A stretch of DNA of 64,000 nt from Winogradskyella marina. GTDB taxonomy: Bacteria > Bacteroidota > Bacteroidia > Flavobacteriales > Flavobacteriaceae. Of the stretch, positions 28,100-36,309 are shown piece after piece; the first letter of the stretch is position 1, and every line of letters starts with the position of its first letter. The notes under the pieces are model-generated. The model did no database searches. It had not been told where the DNA came from and worked only from the letters and a program-made list of their open reading frames with translations. The translations under genes were made by a program, and so were the position numbers. The stretch lies in NCBI RefSeq assembly GCF_015645385.1, contig NZ_JADOET010000001.1, positions 248,001 through 312,000 of the forward strand. Reading direction: 5' to 3'.

Positions 28100-28311
28100 T
28101 TATTATTAAATTTACAGAAAAGACTTTTATTTCTTAGTAACACTATATATTTCAATCTAACTCTTTTTTCACAACTTTTATATAGGTATCATTAGTGTTC
28201 CAAATCAACCTCCTCAGAGTTCATAACGGATAAACTCTTGTTTAAATGCAATTTAACAACTTCGCACTTGTCTAACTCATGGGCTCGCATCGCAATGCTC
28301 TAACAATATTA
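27997..28311. other. 315-base stretch without an intact gene
   Basis: This gap between the flippase and a glycosyltransferase holds two protein-like fragments on the minus strand (27965-28099 and 28192-28290). No terminator or promoter was seen. It looks like the scar of a deleted or decayed gene in the variable part of the locus. Confidence 0.4.
28192..28290 (-). pseudogene. Possible gene remnant or very small ORF
   Basis: An ATG-started frame of 32 codons encodes KCEVVKLHLNKSLSVMNSEE, then VDLEH, which has a convincing amino-acid mix for so short a frame. It could be the end of a broken gene. Its family is not recognised and it may not be translated. Confidence 0.25.
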
Positions 28312-29793
28312 TTATTTATTTTTAAGTTTTGAAGTTAAAGGTCTGACTATACTTTTATAATCAAGCTCTATTCTTAAGGAATAAAAATAAAAAAGAATTA
28401 TATATATTAAGAAACTCAATATTAGAGTAAGAAATGGATTTAATTCTAATAGTTTTGTAAATATATGATACTCTATACCTAACAACAAAATAGACGGGAG
28501 TAAAATTTTTGAAATAAGTTTTAAAGGGAATAATTGAATCATCGTAACATTAAAATATTTAGCTACTACTCTCAATAGTAAATAAATCTTAACAAGTTGA
28601 CAAAATAAGGATACTGCGCTTATTGCAAAAGGTGAATTAAAAATCAGTACACTTAGATATTCCAATATAATCACTATTACAGCAATTAACATATGGACAT
28701 TCGCGTAATATCTAACCTTTCCTGTATTAATTAACAATGGTGCAAATACTATAATATCGAAAAAATTAATCGTGTTAAATATTCTAAAATAAACGGATGA
28801 AATTTTATATTGTTGACCATACAAAAGAATCATAATAACATCTGCGAACACCCATGTATAAATTAATAAGGGATAAATTAGCATCGCAGATTTCTCAAAA
28901 ACACTTTTCCATAAGGGTAGTACTTCTGTCTGAGGGTCTAGCTTTTCATGACTCATTTTGGAAAACACAGGAGAAAGCACTGTGGAGGTTGCTCCCATTA
29001 TCATAGCGACGAAAGGCAGTTTTAATGCTCCATTTGAGAATTCAGCAAAGACTTCACTCCCAAAATACCGACTGATAAAAAACTGATCAGCAGAACTAAT
29101 TAGAATACCCCAAACACTAGCCGTTAATAATGGCAATGAAAACTTAAATATTTCTTTATATGAAGTCTCTGTAGGATCATTTCCTTTGTCTTTTACCGGG
29201 TAATATTTTAAATAAAGTGCCAATAAAAAAGAAACAAAAGAAGCTATTGAAAAACCAATAATCGCTTCAATATACCCACCTCCGAAAAGCATAACAGGGA
29301 TCGCCACGCAAAACAACATCATAACCCTAGTAGTTACTGTATAAAGCGCCATGAATTTGGTCTTTCTAAACGTGGCTAATACACCTTCTAAACCCATTGT
29401 AGGCAACATTAAAAAAGGTACAGGAGAAAAAACCTTTAACGCGTAGGCTAAATCTGGGTTTCTAAGAAACACAGCTATATAATCTGATCCAAAAAACAGA
29501 ATGACAGAAAATATTCCCCCTAATAAAAAGAATAAATTTGTTATTTTTTTAATCAGACTTTTTGCTTGATTCTCATCGACACGAGGCAAAAAATAAGAGA
29601 ATGCCTTAGGTAACCCTAGAGTAAACACCGTAAGCATAGTGGTATATACATAGATAACCTGCTTATAAGTTCCGTAATCTTCCTTAAGAAAATACCGACT
29701 GAGAATCATAGAACTAACAATTCCAAAACCAAAAGAAAATAAGCTACCTATAGCTATCCAAGAAGCTTGTTGGGTATTATTTGTTTTCTCCAA
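28312..29793 (-). CDS. Polysaccharide repeat-unit flippase (Wzx type)
   Basis: The 493-residue protein has about 14 predicted membrane segments and the look of the MATE/MOP superfamily: an N-terminal WIAIGSLFSFGFGIVSSMIL with the conserved SRYFLKEDYGTYKQ loop near 29-42, SADQFFISRYFGSEVFAEF near 232-250, and long hydrophobic stretches to the end. It would flip undecaprenyl-linked repeat units across the inner membrane for polymerisation by the Wzy-like protein nearby. The charged loop after the first helix is typical for the family. The gap to the upstream dehydrogenase is 74 bases. Confidence 0.9.
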   Translation of the reverse strand: MEKTNNTQQASWIAIGSLFSFGFGIVSSMILSRYFLKEDYGTYKQVIYVYTTMLTVFTLGLPKAFSYFLPRVDENQAKSLIKKITNLFFLLGGIFSVILFFGSDYIAVFLRNPDLAYALKVFSPVPFLMLPTMGLEGVLATFRKTKFMALYTVTTRVMMLFCVAIPVMLFGGGYIEAIIGFSIASFVSFLLALYLKYYPVKDKGNDPTETSYKEIFKFSLPLLTASVWGILISSADQFFISRYFGSEVFAEFSNGALKLPFVAMIMGATSTVLSPVFSKMSHEKLDPQTEVLPLWKSVFEKSAMLIYPLLIYTWVFADVIMILLYGQQYKISSVYFRIFNTINFFDIIVFAPLLINTGKVRYYANVHMLIAVIVIILEYLSVLIFNSPFAISAVSLFCQLVKIYLLLRVVAKYFNVTMIQLFPLKLISKILLPSILLLGIEYHIFTKLLELNPFLTLILSFLIYIILFYFYSLRIELDYKSIVRPLTSKLKNK

Positions 29794-29867
29794 TTATATT
29801 GTGTTTAAAACATTTTAATGAATGCATTTTTAATGAACCATTTATGAGATCAGCTAACGTTCAACCA

Positions 29868-31163
29868 CTATAGTTTCCCATCACAATTCTCAGCACTCAA
29901 AACTCTTTTAACATCATAAACAATTGCCTTTTCCTTTTTGAGGTTGGCTAAATCTAATTCTAAAAACTCTTTATGCGCTACACCTAAAACCACCCCATCA
30001 AAACGATCATTTGGTAAAACGTCAGTCATTTGTATGTTGTATTCTCTTTTTACTTCTTTGGGATTTGCCCAAGGATCATAAATACTTACCTCTATACCAT
30101 ATTCTTCTAATGCACTAATAACATCTACAATTTTTGTATTCCGTACATCCGGACAGTTTTCCTTGAAAGTGATTCCAAGCATTAACAACTTAGCTTCACT
30201 AACATTGATCTTCTTTTTAATCATGCACTTTACTACTTCCGATGCCACGTAACTTCCCATAGAGTCATTCAATCGACGTCCTGCTAAAATGATCTCAGGA
30301 TGATACCCATGCTCTTGTGCTTTTTGAGCGAGGTAATATGGATCAACGCCAATACAATGGCCACCTACCAAACCTGGTTTGAACGGCAAGAAGTTCCATT
30401 TGGTGCCTGCGGCTTCTAAAACCGCGTGTGTATCAATATCTAAAATATTAAAAATCTTAGCTAGCTCATTGACAAAAGCGATATTAATATCTCTTTGTGA
30501 GTTTTCAATCACCTTAGCAGCTTCTGCTACTTTAATGGTTGGCGCTAAATGCGTGCCTGCGGTAATTACTGATTTGTATAATTGATCTACTTTTTGACCA
30601 ATTTCAGGGGTTGATCCTGCGGTTACTTTTAAAATTTTTTCAACAGTATGTTCCTTATCACCTGGATTGATACGTTCTGGTGAGTAGCCTGCAAAGAAGT
30701 CTGCATTGAATTTCAAGCCTGATATGCGTTCTAAAACTGGCACGCATTCATCTTCCGTTACTCCAGGGTACACGGTAGATTCATAAATGACAATATCCTC
30801 TTTCTTTAATACCTTGGCAACGGTTTCGCTAGATTTATAAAGCGGTGTTAAGTCTGGTCGGTTGTTTTTATCTACAGGTGTAGGAACAGTAACAATATAA
30901 ATGTTGCAATCTTTGATATCTTCTAAATTAGAAGAGCAATATAACCCTTTCTGGCTTGAAGCTTTATCTACTAATACACCTTGTAAAACCGCATCAGACA
31001 CTTCTAATGTGGCATCTGTTCCAGAATTTAAACCATCTATTCTTCCTTGATTAATATCGAAGCCAACAACTGGATATTTCGTAGCAAATAAGCGCGCTAA
31101 AGGCAGGCCAACATATCCAAGACCTATGACAGCAATTTTGGAATTTGAATCAATAGTATTCAT
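29868..31163 (-). CDS. Nucleotide-sugar 6-dehydrogenase (WecC/TviB/WbpA family)
   Basis: It oxidises the C6 hydroxyl of a UDP-sugar to a uronic acid with two NAD+. The 431 residues contain the Rossmann motif VIGLGYVGLPLARLFA (11-26), ESTVYPGVTEDECVPVLE near 128, GYSPERINPGDKEHT near 159, a conserved Lys/Asn segment ENSQRDINIAFVNELAKI near 221, and the active-site Cys in GGHCIGVDPYYLAQKA near 264-279. The family oxidises UDP-GlcNAc, UDP-ManNAc or UDP-GalNAc. With WecB in the same locus, UDP-ManNAc to UDP-ManNAcA is a reasonable guess, but not proven. Confidence 0.93.
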   Translation of the reverse strand: MNTIDSNSKIAVIGLGYVGLPLARLFATKYPVVGFDINQGRIDGLNSGTDATLEVSDAVLQGVLVDKASSQKGLYCSSNLEDIKDCNIYIVTVPTPVDKNNRPDLTPLYKSSETVAKVLKKEDIVIYESTVYPGVTEDECVPVLERISGLKFNADFFAGYSPERINPGDKEHTVEKILKVTAGSTPEIGQKVDQLYKSVITAGTHLAPTIKVAEAAKVIENSQRDINIAFVNELAKIFNILDIDTHAVLEAAGTKWNFLPFKPGLVGGHCIGVDPYYLAQKAQEHGYHPEIILAGRRLNDSMGSYVASEVVKCMIKKKINVSEAKLLMLGITFKENCPDVRNTKIVDVISALEEYGIEVSIYDPWANPKEVKREYNIQMTDVLPNDRFDGVVLGVAHKEFLELDLANLKKEKAIVYDVKRVLSAENCDGKL

Positions 31164-31305
31164 AATTATATTTTATACTTTTTATTTAAAGCCCACACTT
31201 TATCCAGGATGCAAAGCATCAGCCTACATTAGATTATGATTTTATCATTACAAAGCACATTAAATTGATTAACTTAATAAAAAACAATCATTTACACTAA
31301 ATATA

Positions 31306-31328
31306 AAAAACGCTAAAAAAGCGTTTTT
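31306..31328 (-). terminator. Terminator of the sulfate-activation operon
   Basis: AAAAACGC (31306-31313) and GCGTTTTT (31321-31328) form an 8-bp stem with a 7-nt loop. On the minus strand more T follows. It lies 43 bases beyond the cysQ stop, so it separates the cys genes from the dehydrogenase gene. Confidence 0.75.
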
Positions 31329-31370
31329 AAAGTTTGCAAAGCTACAAATAATATTAAGAAGGCACACTTA

Positions 31371-32174
31371 TTATGTGTTGAATTGTTTTTTTACCAAAAA
31401 CCACCCATTCAACAATTCCTCTCTATTATACAACATGGGTACTTTTGTACTCCAATCCATAACCTCAAATCCAGCATGCTCACAAATGGCTTGTCCTGCA
31501 GCCGTATCCCACTCCATCGTAGGTGCAAATCTTGGATAGCAATCGGCCTGTCCTTCGGCGACCATACACAATTTTAATGAACTGCCTTTGGAAATTAGAT
31601 TTACGTCTCCGTGCTTTTGGCGCATATCGCTAACATAAGTTTCTGTTTCTGGCGACATGTGCGAACGACTCGCTACAATGGTGAAGCTTTTATCTTTTCG
31701 CTCCAAAGGTAATTTACGTCCTTGTTCTAGTAGTGTCTCTACGTTATAATCTTTAAGGTTTACTTTGACTTTAAAAGCTCCCATTTCTGAAGTTGAAAAA
31801 TATAAATCATTTAAAACAGGAACATAAATAATACCCAGTACGGTTTTCTGATTTTCTATAAGTGCAATATTCACCGTAAATTCACCATTACGCTTAATAA
31901 ATTCTTTGGTTCCATCTATAGGATCTACAATCCAAAGTTGACTCCAGCCCTTTCGTTCTTCGTAAGGTATTGACTTCCCTTCTTCAGATAACACAGGAAT
32001 GTCTGTAGCGCTAAGATGCGACATAATCACATTGTGTGAAGCGATATCTGCTTTGGTTAATGGAGAATCATCTCCTTTAAGCTCTACTTGAAAATCATCA
32101 GAATGGTAGATGTCTAGAATTGCTTTTCCGGCTTCTAGGGCTGCTTCGATTGCAATTTTTAGATTATTGTTCAT
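31371..32174 (-). CDS. cysQ: 3'(2'),5'-bisphosphate nucleotidase
   Basis: It removes the 3'-phosphate of PAP, the by-product of PAPS-dependent sulfation or reduction. It belongs to the inositol monophosphatase-like family: the metal-binding residues are visible in PVLSEEGKSIPYEER near 55-70, DPIDGTKEFIKRNGEFTVN near 84-102 and WDTAAGQAICEHAG near 219-232. The 267-residue length is normal. It is the last gene of the cys series (DUF2061, cysC, cysD, cysN, cysQ). A short-form dispersed repeat (32210-32242) lies between it and cysN. Confidence 0.93.
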   Translation of the reverse strand: MNNNLKIAIEAALEAGKAILDIYHSDDFQVELKGDDSPLTKADIASHNVIMSHLSATDIPVLSEEGKSIPYEERKGWSQLWIVDPIDGTKEFIKRNGEFTVNIALIENQKTVLGIIYVPVLNDLYFSTSEMGAFKVKVNLKDYNVETLLEQGRKLPLERKDKSFTIVASRSHMSPETETYVSDMRQKHGDVNLISKGSSLKLCMVAEGQADCYPRFAPTMEWDTAAGQAICEHAGFEVMDWSTKVPMLYNREELLNGWFLVKKQFNT

Positions 32175-32209
32175 ATATTAAAACGTAAGTATAAGATTCT
32201 CTTGATTGA

Positions 32210-32242
32210 AAAACACCCCTAAAGTCCCCTCAAGGGGACAAT
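32210..32242. repeat. Dispersed repeat, short form, copy C
   Basis: The 33 bases have the same ends as copies A and B but lack the middle about 46 bases. Its core GTCCCCTCAAGGGGAC is a perfect palindrome with a 2-nt centre, followed by CAAT. It lies between cysQ and cysN. Confidence 0.75.
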
Positions 32243-32264
32243 ACTCCACTACAAAATGTAATTG

Positions 32265-33521
32265 TTAAATAATCATCCCAGCACCAATGGTTTCATTGGT
32301 TTGTTCATCTATAATAATAATACTTCCGGTTTGACGATTTCTTTTATAGGCATCATAAAATATCGGTTTCGCTGTTCTAATAGACATCCTTGCTATATCA
32401 TTCATCTCAACCTTATCAATACCTTCTATTCTATGTAATGTATTAATATCTATTTTATATTTTAATTCCTTAACCATACCAATAGATTCATTAGTGGTGT
32501 GTTTAATCACCACTTTGGTACGCGCCTGAATTGGTTTTGTGCTCATCCATGTCACCAACACCTCTAAATCTTGACTGATTTCAGGTACATTGTTTTCGCG
32601 CACAATCATATCTCCACGACTGTTATCTATTTCGTCTTCTAAGGTCATGGTTACAGACATCGGTGCAAAAGCTTCTTCTATTTGCTCACCATTTAATTCA
32701 ATGGTTTTTATAGTTGATACAAATCCTGAAGGTAAAGACTTTACTTTGTCACCTGGCTTAAACACACCACCATCAATTCTTCCTGCAAACCCTCTATAAT
32801 CTTGATTTTCTAGGGTATGTGGACGAATTACAGATTGAATAGGAAAACGACAATCTACCAAATTATGATCGCTAGAGATATGTACCGTTTCTAGGTGATA
32901 CATTAAAGTACTGCCTTGATACCAAGCCATATTTTCAGATCGGTTAACCACATTATCTCCGTTTAATGCTGAAATAGGAATAAATTGAATATCCTTAATC
33001 CCCAACTTAGATGAAAATGCTTTAAAATCTGAAACAATAGTGTTATAAACCTCTTCACTGTAATCGACTAAATCCATTTTATTTACACAAACAATGGCAT
33101 GTGGAATACGTAACAACGACGCAATAAAAGCATGACGATGCGTTTGCTCTAGCATCCCTTTTCTGGCATCTATAAGTATAATGGCTAAGTTAGCAGTAGA
33201 TGCGCCTGTTACCATATTACGTGTGTATTGGATATGGCCAGGGGTATCTGCAATGATAAACTTACGTTTTGGAGTGGCAAAATAACGATACGCCACATCA
33301 ATGGTAATCCCTTGCTCGCGTTCTGATTTTAAGCCATCTGTAAGTAAAGACAAATCTACATAATCAAATCCTTTTGATTTGCTTGACTCTTCTACAGCAT
33401 CTAATTGATCTTGAAAAATTGATTTACTATCGTACAATAAACGCCCAATGAGTGTGCTTTTTCCGTCATCTACACTTCCTGCTGTTGTAAAACGTAATAA
33501 TTCTATATTTTGATAATCCAT
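32265..33521 (-). CDS. cysN: Sulfate adenylyltransferase subunit 1 (GTPase)
   Basis: The regulatory GTPase subunit of ATP sulfurylase, which with CysD makes adenosine 5'-phosphosulfate (APS). The translation-factor-like GTPase motifs are clear: GSVDDGKSTLIGRLLYD near 15-31 (P-loop), EREQGITIDVAYRYF near 66, DTPGHIQYTRNM near 93 and CVNKMDLVD near 148. The beta-barrel domains follow (about 215-415). At 418 residues it has no fused APS kinase domain; CysC is encoded separately upstream. It is in one operon with cysD, although a 167-base gap carrying a repeat copy lies between them. Confidence 0.95.
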   Translation of the reverse strand: MDYQNIELLRFTTAGSVDDGKSTLIGRLLYDSKSIFQDQLDAVEESSKSKGFDYVDLSLLTDGLKSEREQGITIDVAYRYFATPKRKFIIADTPGHIQYTRNMVTGASTANLAIILIDARKGMLEQTHRHAFIASLLRIPHAIVCVNKMDLVDYSEEVYNTIVSDFKAFSSKLGIKDIQFIPISALNGDNVVNRSENMAWYQGSTLMYHLETVHISSDHNLVDCRFPIQSVIRPHTLENQDYRGFAGRIDGGVFKPGDKVKSLPSGFVSTIKTIELNGEQIEEAFAPMSVTMTLEDEIDNSRGDMIVRENNVPEISQDLEVLVTWMSTKPIQARTKVVIKHTTNESIGMVKELKYKIDINTLHRIEGIDKVEMNDIARMSIRTAKPIFYDAYKRNRQTGSIIIIDEQTNETIGAGMII

Positions 33522-33584
33522 GTTTTTGTTCTCTTTATTATTTTCTGCTGGCTGTGAATATTTATAGTCCGTTTTTTCTTTTTT

Positions 33585-33663
33585 AAAACACCCCTAAGAG
33601 CTAGGCTCGGTACTTTCAAAACAAAAACACATTTTGTTTCTCAGTAATCCTCAAGAGGACAAT
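33585..33663. repeat. Dispersed repeat, long form, copy B
   Basis: The 79 bases share the left end AAAACACCCCTAA and right end AATCCTCAAGAGGACAAT with copy A (18425-18503), and a middle with GTTTCTCA in common. It lies between cysN and cysD. Confidence 0.75.
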
Positions 33664-33688
33664 ACCCACAACTAAAACCTATTTTCTA

Positions 33689-34594
33689 TTAAAAGTACCC
33701 TTGTTTTTTTCGATCTTCCATGGCTGTCTCTGCACGTTTATCATCTGCACGCCCACCACGCTCTGTCGTTCTAGTTGTTGCAATTTCCTCAATAATCTTA
33801 TCTAAATTATCTGCTTCAGATTCTACGGCTCCAGTAATTGGCATATCACCACAAGTACGGTATCGAATGGTCATATTCACCACTTCTTCGCCTTCTTTTA
33901 GTTTGATGAATTCTGAATTCGCCAAAATCACCCCATCTCTCACCACACAATCTCTCTTATGAGAAAAGTACAGCGATGGTAAATCAATATTTTCTAATTT
34001 AATATATTCCCATACATCCATTTCCGTCCAGTTAGAAATAGGAAAAACTCTAAAGTGCTCGCCATAATTTTTACGACCATTAAATAAATTCCAAAGTTCT
34101 GGTCTTTGATTTTTAGGATCCCATTGTCCAAATTCATCTCGGTGTGAGAAGAAACGCTCTTTAGCTCTTGCTTTTTCTTCGTCGCGTCTTGCCCCACCCA
34201 TAGCAGCATCAACCTTATGGTCTTCTAAAGTATCTAATAACGATACAATTTGAAGTGAATTACGCGACGCATCAGCACCGGTTTCTTCTTTAGCACGTCC
34301 TTTATCAATCGCTTCTTGTACGGAACCTACGATAAGCTTTACACCTAGTTTTTCAACCAAGTCATCTCTAAAAGCTATGGTTTCCGGGAAATTGTGCCCT
34401 GTATCAATATGGATTAGTGGAAATGGTATTTTTGCAGGAAAGAATGCTTTTTTTGCTAAATGTGTCAACAATATAGAGTCCTTACCTCCTGAAAATAGCA
34501 ACACAGGGTTTTCAAATTGCGCTGCTATTTCTCGGATGACAAAAATCGCTTCTGATTCTAATTCTTTTAAATGATTAATTACGTAATTACTCAT
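33689..34594 (-). CDS. cysD: Sulfate adenylyltransferase subunit 2
   Basis: The catalytic subunit of ATP sulfurylase. Its PP-loop motif FSGGKDSILLTHLAKKAF is at about 34-51, with HIDTGHNFPETIAFRD near 67 and the GGARRDEEKARAKERFFSHR segment near 137-156, followed by FPISNWTEMDVWEYI near 192. The C-terminal EIATTRTTERGGRADD and KKQGYF end are typical. The 301-residue length is normal. It starts 5 bases after cysC stops, and cysN follows, so sulfate adenylation and APS phosphorylation are encoded in one transcript. Confidence 0.95.
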   Translation of the reverse strand: MSNYVINHLKELESEAIFVIREIAAQFENPVLLFSGGKDSILLTHLAKKAFFPAKIPFPLIHIDTGHNFPETIAFRDDLVEKLGVKLIVGSVQEAIDKGRAKEETGADASRNSLQIVSLLDTLEDHKVDAAMGGARRDEEKARAKERFFSHRDEFGQWDPKNQRPELWNLFNGRKNYGEHFRVFPISNWTEMDVWEYIKLENIDLPSLYFSHKRDCVVRDGVILANSEFIKLKEGEEVVNMTIRYRTCGDMPITGAVESEADNLDKIIEEIATTRTTERGGRADDKRAETAMEDRKKQGYF

Positions 34595-34599
34595 GTTTT

Positions 34600-35190
34600 T
34601 TATTTTAATTTTTGAATAATAAAGTCTAAAATAGTTTGAACAGACACTTCAATTGACTGGTCATCTGTTTTAATTTCTACATCCGGATTAATTGGCGCTT
34701 CATATGGTGCTGAAATGCCTGTCATATTTTTAATTTCTCCGGCTCTTGCTTTTTTATACAAGCCTTTTACATCTCTTCGTTCGCATTCCTCTAGTGATGT
34801 ATTGACATAGATTTCGATAAAATTATCAGCACCAACAATTGTTTTTATATCCTCTCTATCCTTAATATAAGGGGATACAAAAGCTGCTAAAGTAACAACG
34901 CCAGCGTCCACCATTAAATTAGCGATCTCGGCAATACGTCTTATATTTTCGGTACGGTCGTTTGGAGCAAAACTAAGATCTTTATTGATGCCTTTTCTAA
35001 TATTATCTCCATCTAAGCTAAATGTTGAAATGCCCTCTTTATAAAGCGCCGTTTCCACCAAATTAGCTAATGTAGATTTGCCAGATCCCGACAAGCCCGT
35101 AAACCACAACAACAAGGATTTGTGACCACGGAGTTCTTCACGATTAGCTTTTGTGATTTTATAGTCGTGCCTAACAGTATTTAGACTCAT
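34600..35190 (-). CDS. cysC: Adenylylsulfate kinase
   Basis: It phosphorylates APS to PAPS, the universal sulfate donor. The P-loop WFTGLSGSGKSTLANLVE (about 29-46), LDGDNIRKGINKDLSF near 59-74, the RTENIRRIAEIANLMVDAG region near 78-96 and AFVSPYIKDRE near 103 are all family signatures, as is the VKGLYKKARAGEIKNMTGI segment near 140-158. The length of 196 residues is that of a stand-alone kinase. It overlaps the DUF2061 gene by 4 bases (ATGA). No PAPS reductase or sulfite reductase gene is seen here, which points to sulfation rather than assimilation. Confidence 0.95.
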   Translation of the reverse strand: MSLNTVRHDYKITKANREELRGHKSLLLWFTGLSGSGKSTLANLVETALYKEGISTFSLDGDNIRKGINKDLSFAPNDRTENIRRIAEIANLMVDAGVVTLAAFVSPYIKDREDIKTIVGADNFIEIYVNTSLEECERRDVKGLYKKARAGEIKNMTGISAPYEAPINPDVEIKTDDQSIEVSVQTILDFIIQKLK

Positions 35191-35627
35191 GATTTTCTAG
35201 AATTATTTAATTTTTCTAATTGCTTTCTTTTTCGTCTTCTATCTAAGCCATAATCAATGCGGTACCAAAGTTTTTCGTGACCAAAGTACAACAACATTTT
35301 TGTTACGACTTCAGCACCTCCAATTTTCAGACCTACAAACGGGCTTCCTGTTATTATCCAGCCCAAAATAATAGTATCTAAAGTACCAACACCACGCCAT
35401 GAAAACGTTTTTAAAATATGACGCTTGTTGGATGATTTTATTGTGGACCGAAACCAAACTCTTTCGTGAACATAATACAAAACCATTTTGGTCACCAACT
35501 CAAACGCTCCCATTTTAAGACCAACCGACATATCACTAGAGATTAACCATGATAACAAAAAGGTATCTAAGGTACCTAAAATACGCCAAGTAATGGTTTT
35601 GGCTACATGTCGTTTACTAAATTTCAT
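35187..35627 (-). CDS. Tandem DUF2061 membrane protein
   Basis: The protein contains two copies of the short DUF2061 unit (about 3-60 and 67-125 of this reading), each starting HxxKTxxWRxxGTLDT and ending KMxLYxxHExxW. Each unit has two hydrophobic stretches, so it sits in the inner membrane. The function is unknown. It is co-translated with cysC (4-base overlap) and is the first gene of the cys operon, so a role in sulfate metabolism is plausible; this is inference. The longer reading from a TTG at 35642 adds five residues; I prefer the ATG at 35627. Confidence 0.85.
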   Translation of the reverse strand: MKFSKRHVAKTITWRILGTLDTFLLSWLISSDMSVGLKMGAFELVTKMVLYYVHERVWFRSTIKSSNKRHILKTFSWRGVGTLDTIILGWIITGSPFVGLKIGGAEVVTKMLLYFGHEKLWYRIDYGLDRRRKRKQLEKLNNSRKS

Positions 35628-35709
35628 TAGTCTGGATTGCAATTAATTTATAGACAGTCCTTGAAACCGATTACTCTACTGACTTTATAGAGTATATGAT
35701 TTTAATTTG

Positions 35710-35741
35710 CAAATCTAAAATAAAATCTAAGACTATGTCAA
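35710..35741 (-). promoter_or_regulatory. Promoter for the cys operon
   Basis: On the minus strand TTG (35741-35739), 21 bases, then TAGATTTG (35717-35710) fits the Bacteroidota TTG-N17-23-TAnnTTTG pattern. The -7 element is 82 bases upstream of the DUF2061 ATG. Confidence 0.6.
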
Positions 35742-36122
35742 TGGAAATGAGAATAAAAAAAATTAAATTATAATCGCACCAAAATTATGTCAGATTCAAC
35801 CTACTCAACATTTTATCCTCGTTTTAGTCCATAAACTTCTCTATTTCGATTTATATTTTTTAAAATCAGTACTACCATCAAAATTTAAGTTGCTTTTAAA
35901 AAGGCGTAACCTTAAAACAAACCTCTTAGCAACCACCCTTATCAACACGTAAACAACTTACATTTAAGCGCCTAAACAATCATCTTCAGAATAGCCACTT
36001 CAACTTTATAATAAAAAAATGACTTACCCGAAGCAAAACCAAATACGTTGTTCATTTACTAATATTTAAAGCAAATACACCCAACCCTTAATGTAAGGTT
36101 AATCGTTTCGTAATACTTAAAC

Positions 36123-36155
36123 TTGCAGCGTTAAAAAAATCTTTCCTTATATTTG
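36123..36155 (+). promoter_or_regulatory. Promoter for the large T9SS-secreted protein
   Basis: TTG (36123-36125), 22 bases, then TATATTTG (36148-36155) fits the TAnnTTTG-type promoter. The leader to the start codon at 36310 would be about 150 bases, long enough to hold regulatory structure, though I recognise none. Confidence 0.55.
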
Positions 36156-36309
36156 CAACCCCCACATCTACAGTACTTATGGCTTGTTTTGGTATTTTAA
36201 CTTTTAATTGCGTTTTATATAGTTGTATAGTTATAATTTGTAAGTTTTTTCTTAAAAATTTCGCTTTACAACTTGCATTTCACCCTAAAAATCAGAAACA
36301 AATTAACAC

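Larger units (their letters stand above)
35628..36309. other. Divergent intergenic region, 682 bases
   Basis: It separates the minus-strand cys operon from the plus-strand T9SS protein. It holds a promoter for each side (35710-35741 minus and 36123-36155 plus). Between them (about 35745-36120) I see no gene, hairpin or repeat that I can support. Confidence 0.6.
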
